Source: Jimgerdemannia flammicorona
Taxonomy: Eukaryota > Mucoromycota > Endogonomycetes > Endogonales > Endogonaceae
Length of the DNA stretch: 15,751 nucleotides
Reading direction: 5' to 3'
NCBI GenBank assembly: GCA_003990745.1
Contig: RBNI01003500.1
Location: 1-15,751, forward strand
In this document: positions 1 to 8,304 of the stretch, piece by piece
Layout of the letters: every line of letters begins with the position of its first letter
How positions within the stretch are numbered: the stretch's first letter is position 1
Translations under genes and position numbers: made by a program
The notes under the pieces: generated by a model
What the model saw: only the letters and a program-made list of their open reading frames with translations
Databases searched by the model: none
What the model was told of the DNA's origin: nothing

Positions 1-145
1 CACCACCTCCTCCCCTTCCTCACCCACCTGCCAGCAGCTCCCTCATACCTCCCCCCAGGCCCGGGCCTCTCCCCACTTGCTGCCAGTCGAACGCGCTCGG
101 GCCACCCTGCCCAGTACGCACCCCAGATTGCCTGTTGGTCGCCAT
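1..145 (-). pseudogene. LINE ORF1, N-terminal part (left copy)
   Basis: ORF1 of the left LINE starts at ATG 145-143 after a roughly 75-nt 5' UTR. The first residues, MATNRQSGVRTGQGGPSAF, continue into DWQ. Residues 12-22 (GQGGPSAFDWQ, 112-80) are identical to the right copy, where the same peptide lies at 10539-10571 but after a 1-base deletion that breaks the link to its ATG. This supports 145 as the true start and shows the family's intact N-terminus. A Gly/Arg-rich stretch follows, as in the right copy. A TGA at 22-20 interrupts the frame, so this copy is probably dead too unless the stop is a sequencing error. ORF1 proteins of this kind bind the LINE RNA; the RNA-binding part would lie outside the window. 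Confidence 0.75.
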
Positions 146-220
146 GTTGTTAGTCTCTTTTCCTTCAAAACGATGAAGTAGTTGCTTTCCAGATGTTGTG
201 TAACCCGAGAGGTACCGGAG
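1..220 (-). mobile_element. LINE (non-LTR retrotransposon), 5' end, left copy, truncated by window edge
   Basis: Read on the minus strand, this segment matches the start of the LINE at 10430 onward. The 5' UTRs share a GGTACC/AGTACC then GGGTTACACAA/GGGTGACACAA pattern, and both ORF1 starts encode GQGGPSAFDWQ. The element starts near 220 and continues leftward out of the window. Its 5' end abuts sequence homologous to the gypsy 3' LTR from about 9181, so it appears to have inserted into the 5' LTR of the gypsy element. It keeps CpGs (for example around 92-104) where the right copy has TpG or CpA, suggesting a younger copy. The exact 5' boundary is uncertain by a few bases. Confidence 0.85.
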
Positions 221-591
221 AGAGATGTTACTGGCTACACACGAAGCTCTACCAATTCCCAGTTGACTAAAGAAGAAAACTGCCAAATTGCCAGATCATC
301 ATGCATAAGGAACTTGCCATGCTATACAAGAGATCATCATGCAAAAATCAGAGATCGTCACCCAAGAAGGCAAACCGCTAAATTGACAGATCGTCACCCA
401 CATACAAATTGCTGCTACACCAAGAGAACTATCCCAATAAGGAAATCACTCACAGATATCCAGTTTTGACTATTATATGTACCACTAAATACCAACAAGG
501 ACCTCAGAAATCTTAGAACATTTTGTTACTTTTAACAAAGTAACTGGGGGCTCAAGCCAACCCCAACCTTGTAATTTGCCTCTATATTACA
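221..591 (+). repeat. 5' LTR of the gypsy element, 3' portion only
   Basis: This segment aligns with 9181-9557 of the 3' LTR, including the shared stretch ACCAACAAGGACCTCAG and the end AACATTTTGTTRCTTTTAACAAAGTAACTGGGG. It ends in ATTACA at 591, matching the 3' LTR end at 9557. Relative to the 3' LTR it lacks 11 bp near the end (GAGCCAGGCAC, 9541-9551 region) and carries small insertions near 257 and 475. Several CG dinucleotides of the 3' LTR are CA here (AGATCGTCAC against AGATCATCAT). The first ~1 kb of this LTR is missing because the left LINE interrupts it; it probably continues beyond the window. Confidence 0.9.
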
Positions 592-630
592 TTTGTGGGC
601 TCAACTGGGAAGATTTCAAAATTGATATGA
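592..630 (+). other. Leader after 5' LTR; primer binding site region
   Basis: The base after the LTR end is 592. A primer binding site should start here, and TGGGCTCAACTGGG at 596-609 is the only TGG-led candidate. I cannot match it to a tRNA 3' end with confidence. Decay, a non-tRNA (self) primer or a shifted site are all possible. Confidence 0.35.
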
Positions 631-2640
631 CTTTTCAGCTCACAAGAACCCACAGTCAAACTGGATATATTTGATACAACACCAATCTCTGCCACTACAG
701 GAGAACTAGTTATTACCAGCATTTGGACAGAAAGATAAGTAATCACCTTAAGACTTACCAACTACCCAGTATCAGAAGGATCCCAACCAGAACCAGAGAC
801 CAGTACAGCCCGAAATCTCCAACCAAATCAACCAGACAATACAGGTGGCCCTGTTGGAGATTTTGAAGAACTTGTACAAGAACTAGAAAATCTTATTACA
901 CAGGTCTGAGATCTTACAGCCAGATACCCCATACTAGTCTCACCAATCTCACCAATAGAACCTTTACCACCAGCCCTTGCAGAATTGGAAGTAGCTTCTA
1001 CAAGAATACCTAGACTCATTCCACTTCACCCAAGGTCCAGAACACTATCCTCAAGATACCCAAATACTCTCATTTCCAGTGATAGTTCAGAAAGTGAATC
1101 TGAGTCAGAATCTAAATCAGAATCTGGACCAGAACCAGAATCAGAAGAAAGTAACAATAAAATGGCCACCTTATTACCAACCTTTGCAGGATACTCAGAG
1201 AAAGACCCTGGAGAATTCCTTGATAGGATTGAAGAAATTGCAGCCCTCAGGAATCTCTCAGATAAAAGAAAAATTGCTATCTACAAGGCTTAGCTCAGAG
1301 AACCAGCTAGAGGAATTTTCCACCAAACAACAAATGACCCAAATTCAGAACTAGCAAGACAGATATAAGCAGCATTATCTTATGAGCTAGAATATATAGC
1401 CATGGTCCACTGGCTCATTTAAAAGTATGCAGGAAATGAAACCCACCACAAGGCTCAAGAGTCTATCATGGAGATGAAGATGAATTTTGGAGAATTACTC
1501 AGAGCCTTCTTCATAAGAATTCAGAAGAGAATGCATGCTGTCAGGTTCAATGCTACCAACCAGAACATCATAGGTCCAATGATCTTCATAAATGGGATTC
1601 CTCCAAACATTTCTCAGCATGTCCACACTCTAGGCATTAGAAGGTCTGAAGAGTAAGTAGATGTAGTCAAGGATTCTTTAATGTCAGACAAGGAACTACC
1701 TAGAGTGACCATGATAAGAAAAAAGATAAAGAAGACATCCTGGTCAAAAGGACTCCTCCAAGGACAAGAGAGATCCAAAGAAAGAAGGCCAGCCAAAGAA
1801 GGAAAGAAGAACAGGAGTGAAATCCAAGACCTTAGCTCCAAGTTGGACTGATTGGTTGGACAGATTGAAAAACTCACTACATATGAAAATCAGAGTTATG
1901 AAGACAACAGAGAATACCCTCTGCAAAGAAGCCAAGGTTATCCATTAAGAAATAAAAGGAGCTACCAGCAAAAGGAAAGAAGGTACTCTGTCTGAGATAG
2001 AGCCCAAGTCCAATGCTTCCACTATAGACAATTCAGACACTATGCCACTGAATATAACAACAAAAGAAGTGACCAAAGAGACTCAGAACCATCAAATCAA
2101 AGAAATGACACTCAGTATAAGAAGACTGAAGCCCATCCTGTTGAAGATTTTAAGGAAGCAAGCAATAGCAAAGACTACAGTGACCTGGACTTATACTCTA
2201 CTAAGGTTATCACCCAAAAAACAGTCTACCCAGCAGAGAAAAGGAAGAGCTGTAGGAAGGCTATCTAGAAATATCAGCAGAAGAATCATCTAAGAAGAAG
2301 ATAAAGAACATGAGGAGGAACAAGTAGAAATACCTCCCCAGACTCCTTTATCTTTTGTCCCCAAGACAAATGAGCTGCTACCAGAGGATGAAGAAATGAA
2401 ACAAGTAGAATGGAACATGCTACCCCAAAGTCTAAGAAGAAGTATACCCCAAAGACCATACCTAGAGACATCTATAATGAAGCCTGGCAGAAGATTCAAA
2501 AAGCCAAGATAGAGGTCTGCCTTCTGTAGTTCCTGCAACTAATACTAGCTGGAGTCCAAAATAAATTGCTGAGAACCACTAGGTCTAGTACTGGCCAAGT
2601 TCCTATCCCACAGTAAGAGCCAGCACCCACACCTATCCAG
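631..2640 (+). pseudogene. gag: gag (capsid/nucleocapsid) of the gypsy element, degenerate
   Basis: One frame (codons starting at 631, 634 and so on) reads through the whole region with many stops, for example at 736, 907, 1291, 1366, 1420, 1654, 1849 and 1993. It holds a low-complexity Ser-Glu run at about 1087-1150, then MATLLPTFAGYSEKDPGEFL (1162-1221), then a helical capsid-like segment to about 1650 (FGELLRAFFIRIQKRMHAV), then a basic stretch and a predicted coiled segment (LSSKLD then LVGQIEKLT, about 1831-1878). A degenerate CCHC knuckle follows at 2014-2055. Gag forms the particle that packages element RNA in the cytoplasm. No initiator ATG survives in frame at the 5' end; the frame is blocked upstream by TGA at 628. 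The boundary with protease is approximate. Confidence 0.8.
2014..2055 (+). other. Gag zinc knuckle, degenerate (two Cys changed to Tyr)
   Basis: The translated segment CFHYRQFRHYATEY has the CX2CX4HX4C spacing of a retroviral-type zinc knuckle. Positions 2 and 4 are Tyr (TAT at 2023-2025 and 2053-2055) in place of Cys. Each change is explained by one G-to-A transition (TGT to TAT). The His at 2038-2040 and first Cys at 2014-2016 remain. The knuckle normally binds element RNA. Confidence 0.85.
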
Positions 2641-3061
2641 GCTGCAGAGAGACATATCAGCACCTACTTATATGGAGACATTAGAGGACAAAAAGCGAAA
2701 ATTCTTATAAACACCAGAGCAGCTGTCTGTTATTGCCAAATGATTCCTGGATACCCTCCAATGGCTCATTGATGGACCATCCAATCTTAGCATTATAGTA
2801 GTAGATGGAGCTCGAACTCAACCCCTTGGAGAAATACAAAACATCACCATCTTCCTTGGACACATTCAGTTCTCTATTCCAAAAGCTGTTGTTACTGAAG
2901 CTATCACCTATGACATGATCCTTGGTACCAACTGGATAAAGGAAATAAATGCAGTTGTTGATATTGGTCAACAAGTACTCAAATTTGACTATCAAGGCAA
3001 GAAGTACAAAGTTAAGGTGATCAGCTATGAGCAATCAAAGAAGAAGAAGAAGGTCACTATC
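2641..3061 (+). pseudogene. pol: Aspartic protease (PR) of gypsy pol, inactivated
   Basis: The active-site loop reads LINTRA (2704-2721), where retropepsins have a D-T/S-G triad. Asp is replaced by Asn (AAC 2710-2712) and Gly by Arg (AGA 2716-2718), each a single G-to-A change. The rest fits a retropepsin: a beta-rich stretch with DGARTQPLGEIQNITIFLG (about 2801-2860), then YDMILGTNWI (2909-2938) containing the conserved ILG, then a Lys-rich tail (KKKKK) to a stop at 3062-3064. The frame shifts by +1 near 2750. The protease would cut the Gag-Pol precursor. With both active-site residues changed this copy cannot be active, frameshift aside. Confidence 0.85.
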
Positions 3062-3064
3062 TAA

Positions 3065-3600
3065 GAAGAATATGCCAGTAGTGAAGAGTCTACCACAGAG
3101 GAGGAAGAATAATCTGAAGATAGAAATGATCCTAGACTCAATCTCAGGATCAACCTAGTGGATGACAGACCAGAAGACAATGTATGGGCCAAGAATAGTG
3201 TCTCCATTACCATTGGAGCTATTGCAGGAGATATAAAAGGATGTCCCACCTGTCTCAAGAGACACAAGTGCCCTGAGCACTCCTCCAAGATAATTGGAAA
3301 AAGGAATTCGCCTGGCACAGCCTGCCCTGAGTGCAGAAAGAAGAAGAAAAAATACAGACATGCTCCAGAAACACCTGCAGCCGAAGCTGCTGAAGTACAA
3401 GTAATTTGGGGCTAAGAATCATCTGAGGAAGAAGCTCCTGACCCAGAAGTTCCTGAACAAGAAGCACCTGAAGAAGAAGAGATCCCTGAACTCATTCTCT
3501 GGGATGACCCTCACTGGATACCATCTGAAGACAATGACCCTTGGAATATGGAAGAAGGATCCAGCACTATCCCCATTATTCCTAAGAAAGAAACTCACCA
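3065..3600 (+). pseudogene. Pol spacer: cysteine cluster (zinc-ribbon-like) and acidic segment
   Basis: In the same frame as the protease C-terminus, with stops near 3110 and at 3413-3415. The segment starts acidic, then has GCPTCLKRHKCPEH (3239-3280), and 14 codons later CPEC (3323-3334) followed by KKKKK. The spacing is CX2CX5CX2H...CX2C, which could bind zinc as a ribbon or knuckle. A Pro/Glu-rich stretch (PDPEVPEQEAPEEEE, about 3440-3480) and WDDPHW/PWNMEEG follow. I do not recognise this module as a standard gypsy domain. It may help bind nucleic acid or be a flexible part of the polyprotein. Confidence 0.6.
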
Positions 3601-4370
3601 AGATAGGACATTTCAGCTATAATGATGTCTACACCAAATGACCTTCCACTCTCCCCAAGACTACTGCTACCAATGCCATCTACTGGACCAATAGGAAAGA
3701 CAGAATGCCCCAAAGACCAGAACTTCCAACTACTGTTATACAGTCAACTACCTTTCAAGAAGTTACCACTGAGTTACAAAGCCAATTCAGAGATCAAGGT
3801 TTCTTTATCTGAACAGAAATATACCCCCTATCTATTCTGCCCCCAACTTATTATGAAGATTGATACTGATTCCGAAGATAACAGGAAATTAACAACCAAG
3901 AGCATCATTTCTGAGCAATGGGATATTGTAACCATGAAAGACATCCAGACTGCTGAGACTATAGATATCAGAAGATTCACCTCAGTCATGATATTGTAAT
4001 CTACATGCTGAAGAGGAGATAACAGAGGTCAGATCCAAAAAAGCCAGACCAAGAAGCCAGGAAGAAGGACTCTCAAGATCTATAATTTAGGAGAAGACAT
4101 CCTTGCTCTCATCAGATATACAATACAGCCTGCCAAGGATGGATAGAAGATGCCACCAACTTCATGGAAGCCCTAGACCCTACATGAAGAAGAGGAATCA
4201 ACTATCTCCAAGACCCCTCTACTGAAGCCAGATGGCCACACCTCAACCTCAGAGCCTGGAGGCTCTCTGCTAGTAAAGCTTCCGCCCTAGGACAGCCCAA
4301 ACTCAGCAAGGATATTGCCCAGTATGCCCTGCTACACCCCAAGGCCAAACCCCCAACCAAAGCTCACCCA
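3601..4370 (+). pseudogene. Pol spacer upstream of dUTPase, unassigned
   Basis: No domain is recognised. The frame that later carries the dUTPase (codons starting at 3603, 3606 and so on) gives protein-like runs such as TTVIQSTTFQEVTTELQSQF (about 3735-3794), LRAWRLSASKASALGQPKL (about 4248-4304) and KDIAQYALLHPKAKPPTKAHP (4308 onward, leading into dUTPase motif 1), separated by several stops. A competing 125-codon frame at 3622-3999 is open but shows no family resemblance. The segment most likely belonged to the same polyprotein, making the protease-RT interval about 2 kb, much longer than the few hundred bases common in gypsy elements. Confidence 0.5.
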
Positions 4371-4724
4371 GAAGATGTGGAATATGATCTTCATAGTCTA
4401 TAGGACAAATCCATCAAGCCTGGAAAAATATTCATGATTAGAATCAGCCTGGCCATCCAGCCACCCTGAGGAGCTTACATCTAACTGACCTCAAGATCTG
4501 GACTTGCCAGATAAGGAATAACTGTAGAAGGAGGAACCATTGACCCAGGATATATAGGTGAAATCAAGGTTATTCTACACAATAGTAGTACAGAATAGCA
4601 CCAAATCATTAGAGGACAGAAGATTGCCCAAGCAGTCTTCATTAAGGTCAAGACCCCACAACAACAAGAAGTCTCTGAACTGACTGAAGGAACAAGACAA
4701 GCCAAAGGATTTGGAAGTTCAGAT
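4371..4724 (+). pseudogene. dUTPase (dUTP pyrophosphatase) domain within gypsy pol, degenerate
   Basis: All five motifs of the trimeric dUTPase family are visible in one frame. Motif 1 is EYDLHS (4380-4397); motif 2 is SRSGLA (4491-4508); motif 3 is GTIDPGYIGEIKVILHN (4533-4583), with the catalytic Asp (GAC 4542) and substrate-stacking Tyr (TAT 4551); motif 4 is GQKIAQ (4614-4631); motif 5 is the P-loop-like RQAKGFGSSD (4695-4724). Order and spacing match the ~130-residue fold. Five stops interrupt it (4401, 4467, 4482, 4512, 4596). dUTPases hydrolyse dUTP to dUMP and pyrophosphate, which limits uracil incorporation during reverse transcription. It lies between protease and RT and is in frame with the linker that follows, so it was part of the Pol polyprotein rather than a captured separate gene. 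Confidence 0.88.
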
Positions 4725-5042
4725 AAGAAGGAAGTATATCTCCTCCAAGTCAACCACTGCAAGAGGAATGTTCTCCAGCAAGTATACCACCAACCAGTAA
4801 AACTGCACAAGAATCTTATTCTGGAGCCTAGAGAACAAACCACCTTCGAAATCTTTACACCACCCGACTCCAGAAACCTTTTCTTTGAACCCAATGAAGA
4901 TATCCCATACCTGGATATAGAAGGACACACATTCTCTAATAAGATGAATCCAGTACACTCCCAAGCAACCAACCAAAGTTGGGAAACTATCATCTTGCCA
5001 AAAGGAACCAACATGGGGCATCTGGTGCCCTTTCTCAACTGA
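4725..5042 (+). pseudogene. Pre-RT linker domain of gypsy pol (beta-rich)
   Basis: Open in frame with the dUTPase: no stop from 4599 to TGA 5040-5042. The sequence KLHKNLILEPREQTTFEIF, then NLFFEPNEDIPYLDI, then ILPKGTNMGHLVPFLN, alternates short strands and turns. Its layout (LEPRE..., FEPN..., a C-terminal KGT..G.L.P) matches a domain often seen just before RT in gypsy polyproteins. The KGTNMGHLVP end also loosely recalls dUTPase motif 4, so relation to a dUTPase-like fold is possible but unproven. Probable role: structural linker or cleavage region ahead of RT. Confidence 0.55.
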
Positions 5043-5131
5043 ACTCATAGAGAAGTTTATGAACTAAACCTATCAGGAAATGGCAAAAAGTCTCAGAAGA
5101 AAGGAAAGACCCCTCTGCGACCCAGGAGACA

Positions 5132-6000
5132 GTGAAGCCTTCCACCAATATTGGAGAAGAATTGACACCCCAACAACAGCAACAACTGGTAGAACTTCTC
5201 AATAAATATCAAGATATCTTCACCACTGATTATGGCAACCTGCCATATAATCCATCATATCACCACAGCATCAATACAGAAAATACAGTACCCAACTGGC
5301 AGAAATCCTATAGAATACCCCATCACTTAAAAAAATTTGAAAAGGAGCATATTTAAGAACTCTTAGACAATAGAGTTATCCACTCTACCAGCCCTTAGGC
5401 CAGTTCTATACTTATTGTACAAAAGAAAAGAGTATGGAGACTCTGTGTAGATTACAGGAAACTCAACTCAGTTACTGAAAAGGATATCTATCCTTTGCCC
5501 AGAATTGATGACCTTTTGGATCAGTTACAAGATGCCAGATACTTCAGTAGTATGGACCTTTTCACAGGATTCCATGTGGCCCCCATGGACCCCAAAGATA
5601 TTCAAAAGACAGCCTTTCTTATTCTAGAAAAACTGTTTGAATACATACCTCCAAATACCCTTTGGACTTTATAATACACCTCCCACCTTTCAGAGGATGA
5701 TGAATTCAGTCTATGATCCCTTGATCCACCACTGTCTAATTGTATATATGGATGATTCCAACATCTATTCAGTAAATTTCAGAGAATACCTGCACCACCT
5801 AGAGAAATTCTTCCTGCTCACTCACAAGAACCATCTGAGACTCAATGCAAAGAAATGCTACTTTAGAAAACAGAAACTTGAATCTCTTGAATTCATAGTT
5901 TCAAAGAAAAGAACTCATACAGATCCAAAGAAAACCAAGAAGATCAACAACTGGCCAGGACTCAAGACATTAAAGAAAACACTATCTAGTATCCTACTAT
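5132..6000 (+). pseudogene. pol: Reverse transcriptase (RT) of gypsy pol, degenerate
   Basis: The region opens with EELTPQQQQQLVELLNKYQD (about 5153-5212), the usual pre-RT helix. It then shows KKRVWRLCVDYRKLNSVTEK (about 5423-5482), YPLPRIDDLLDQL, and YFSSMDLFTGFHV (about 5540-5578) with catalytic Asp GAC 5555-5557. After a frameshift come QIPFGLYNTPPTFQRMMN (5652-5705) and the catalytic box VYMDDSNIYS, with YMDD at 5745-5756. All three catalytic Asp residues remain. The frame changes near 5637, apparently through a 4-bp duplication (TACATAC), and again before 5995. Stops include 5354-5356. RT copies the element RNA into cDNA. Confidence 0.95.
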
Positions 6001-6600
6001 AGAAGATTTATCAAAGACTTCACCCAAATTGCCACCCCAATCTGGATCCTTCTCAAGAAAGGAGTGCCATTCAAATTGACAGAATCACAAGAAAGAGCCT
6101 TCAAAGAACTCAAGAACTGCATAACTATAGCACTGATTCTTGTGTGCCCCAATCTACAAAAGCTATTCATCTTGTGTACCCCAATCTACAGAAGCTATTT
6201 ATCTTGAATACAGATACTTCCAAAGATGACCTAGGAGCAGTTCTAGCCCAAGAAGAATCTAACCAACAGTACCATATAATAGCTTATGCAAGTTAAGCTA
6301 CCAATCAGCAGCAGATAAACTATGGTAGCACAAAACTGGAATGCCTTACAGTTATATAGACAGTCACCCTGTTCAAGTATTACCTTATTGGAAAAAGGTT
6401 CACTCTGATCACAGACCATGCAGCCCTTAAATAGTTATTCAACTGCAAGAAACCTGTCAGAATCCTAGCACACTGAATCTTTATCCTTCAGGATTACAAA
6501 ATCACCATCATCTATAAAGTAGAGAAAGCTCACAACAATGTCGATATACTTTCTTGCCAGCCCCAATAAACCAGAAGAAGGGTGTTCTGAGGAACTATAC
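6001..6600 (+). pseudogene. pol: RNase H domain of gypsy pol, degenerate
   Basis: The RT connection reads YYRRFIKDFTQIATPIW (5995-6045). A 32-bp tandem duplication (6139-6202) then shifts the frame. The RNase H proper has NTDTSKDDLGAVLAQ (6207-6251), KLECLTVI (6333-6356), RFTLITDHAALK (6396-6431) and KAHNNVDIL (6525-6551). The four metal-binding acids are still coded: Asp 6213, Glu 6339, Asp 6414 and Asp 6543. Stops at 6357 and 6432 fall where the family has Trp, consistent with TGG to TAG, and another lies at 6294. RNase H removes element RNA from the RNA-DNA hybrid. Confidence 0.93.
6139..6202 (+). repeat. 32-bp imperfect tandem duplication in RNase H
   Basis: Two adjacent 32-bp units, 6139-6170 and 6171-6202, both begin CTTGTGTRCCCCAATCTACA and differ at three transition positions. 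Since 32 is not a multiple of three, the duplication shifts the frame, and the RNase H frame downstream agrees with exactly this shift. It is specific to this copy or lineage rather than functional. Confidence 0.93.
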
Positions 6601-6619
6601 CCTAAAGGAAGCTCCTCAG

Positions 6620-7600
6620 ACAATTAAGGCATAAGAAGATCTCATCCAAAAAGAACATCAGAAAGCCCACCAGGGATAGGCAAATATAGAAGAGAAGTTG
6701 TAAACAATCTACCAACATTAGTCTAACCTCAGAACACAAGTCCAGGATATACTCAAGAAATGTGATACTTACCAGAAGTACTAAGGAAGAAAGAACTACC
6801 AAGCATCATTGCAACCAATCATACCACCAGACAACATCTTTCAGAGATGAGAAGTAGATGTAATTGGACCTCTACCAGTTATACCAAGAAGAAACAAGTA
6901 CATTCTAGTATTTGTAGAATATCTGACCAAGTGGTCTGAGACTTTCTCAATGGAAATTTCAGATGCCTCAATCATTGTAGACCTCCTCCATAGACTCAGA
7001 CTCAGATATAGACCCCTAGAAGAACTTATCTCTGACTAAGGCACAGAATTCATCAACAATATAATCACAAGTTATGCCCAAATTCACAAGATCTATCTCA
7101 AATAAACCACATCATACCACCCTCAGACCAATGGTATGACAGAAAGAATGAATCAGACCATCAAGAAAGGACTTGTTCAAGTCAATCCTATCAATTGGAA
7201 TATTTGTTTACCTGAGATCCTATGGGAGATTCAGAATACCCCTGCTGCCTCTACCAAACAAAAGCCATTCGAAATGATGTTTGCCAAGAAAACCAGAACT
7301 ACTGACTATGAGAATCTTGGACACCTCCTCAAGAAGGCAGAACAGTTACATAATCAGGCCCGAGTTCAGATTACCAAAGTACAAGAAAGACAAAGAAGTA
7401 CTATGACCAGAAACAGAAGGACTAGAAGATCAAGATTGGAGATCAAGTACTAGTTTGGAGAAGTATGATTGAAATAAACTTTACTACCAAATTAGAACCC
7501 AAATAAGAAGGACCTTATCTTATGTATAACATCAGAGGAACAAGTATCTATTTAAGAAGTATGGATGGATGAATCCTCAGAATATCAGTATACATCAGCT
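6620..7600 (+). pseudogene. pol: Integrase (IN) of gypsy pol, degenerate
   Basis: The N-terminal HHCC zinc domain shows His 6656 and His 6668 (HX3H), then Cys 6761 about 30 codons later and Tyr at 6770 where the second Cys belongs (TGC to TAC). The catalytic core has EVDVIGPLPV with Asp 6857, ISD then GTEFIN with Asp 7034, and SYHPQTNGMTERMNQ with Glu 7142, giving DX58DX35E, the canonical spacing. Stops occur at 6782, 6848 (a Trp site), 7037 and elsewhere. A frame change before 7436 leads to IGDQVLVWRSMIEI and then EGPYLMYNIRG (about 7507-7539), a GPY/F module. No chromodomain is seen. Integrase inserts the cDNA into host DNA. Confidence 0.94.
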
Positions 7601-7624
7601 ACCTCAATATATACCTCTCCCATC

Positions 7625-8125
7625 ATGAATCAGACAATTGACCAGTACCTCCAGAACCTTGTTCTGAGTTCATTCCAATCACTCCCAGTTTCCCTTCCAT
7701 AATTCCAACAAGCCAATGGAAACCCCCTTCAGTGAATTCAGATCCATCAAGAGAACCTTACTTTGGCCAGACATTTACTACAAATTCACCAGCTGCAGGC
7801 CTACTATGTAATTGGAGAACTGTTACAGAACCTCCCAACAGCAAACCTGACCTACATCAGAAACTCCACTGGTCTCACTCAGAAAAGCACCACTGCTGCA
7901 GACAAATTATATATAATCTACAAATGGAATGTCCCAGTATTGATACAAGTACAATTCCTGCTGAATAACATTCAAAATATAAATCCTTCCACCTATTAGA
8001 GCATTATCAATCATGTCGAAATCCTGTTCCCAGAGGAAGAAGAGTGGAGTGACTCTGATCCAAATAAAGACACCAGTTCAGATGTTGATGCTGAAGATGC
8101 TTATGTACATTGGAATGATGACTAA
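7625..8125 (+). pseudogene. Additional 3' ORF downstream of integrase, function unknown
   Basis: A frame starting at ATG 7625 (MNQTIDQYLQNLVLSSFQSL) runs 166 codons to TAA 8123-8125, broken only by stops at 7700, 7733 and 7997. Its middle is helical (RHLLQIHQLQAYYVIGELLQ, about 7766-7825). The end is strongly acidic: FPEEEEWSDSDPNKD then SDVDAEDAYVHWNDD. It ends 37 bp before the 3' LTR and is in a different frame from the GPY/F tail. I do not recognise a family. There is no convincing signal peptide or transmembrane segment, which argues against an envelope gene. Gypsy elements sometimes carry an extra ORF here. A C-terminal extension of Pol is the alternative. Confidence 0.55.
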
Positions 8126-8150
8126 AGGATTGTCTGAGGACAGACCATCC

Positions 8151-8162
8151 TTTAGTGGGGGC
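8151..8162 (+). other. Polypurine tract (PPT)
   Basis: TTTAGTGGGGGC lies directly before the 3' LTR start TGATATGATGAGC at 8163. The AGTGGGGG run is the expected RNase H-resistant primer for plus-strand synthesis. One T breaks the purine run. Confidence 0.75.
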
Positions 8163-8304
8163 TGATATGATGAGCAACAGAATTGTACTACCAAAATTAT
8201 AAATTAGCCACATACTATATCTAGTGCACTAAGCAACCAAGACTGCTTTACTGTACCAACTGATATATTTAGCCAGAGATACCAGAAACATTATATTTAT
8301 CTGT

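Noticed and set aside
182..469. 95-codon plus-strand frame across the LINE/LTR junction
   Set aside because: It spans two unrelated elements joined by insertion and cannot be an ancestral gene.
596..609. TGGGCTCAACTGGG as a tRNA primer binding site
   Set aside because: Right position, but the complement does not resemble a tRNA 3' end that I can name. Kept only as a low-confidence region.
3622..3999. 125-codon plus-strand frame between protease and dUTPase
   Set aside because: Open but without any recognisable motif. The alternative frame that leads into the dUTPase reads more protein-like, so I did not call a separate gene.
4481..5038. Minus-strand frame of 185 codons
   Set aside because: It is the antisense of the dUTPase and linker. 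It shows no family motif, and the plus strand has five ordered dUTPase motifs.
631..8125. Stop codons as programmed readthrough or a recoded genetic code
   Set aside because: All three stops occur, often at family Trp sites, along with frameshifts and lost active-site residues. Ordinary decay explains them.
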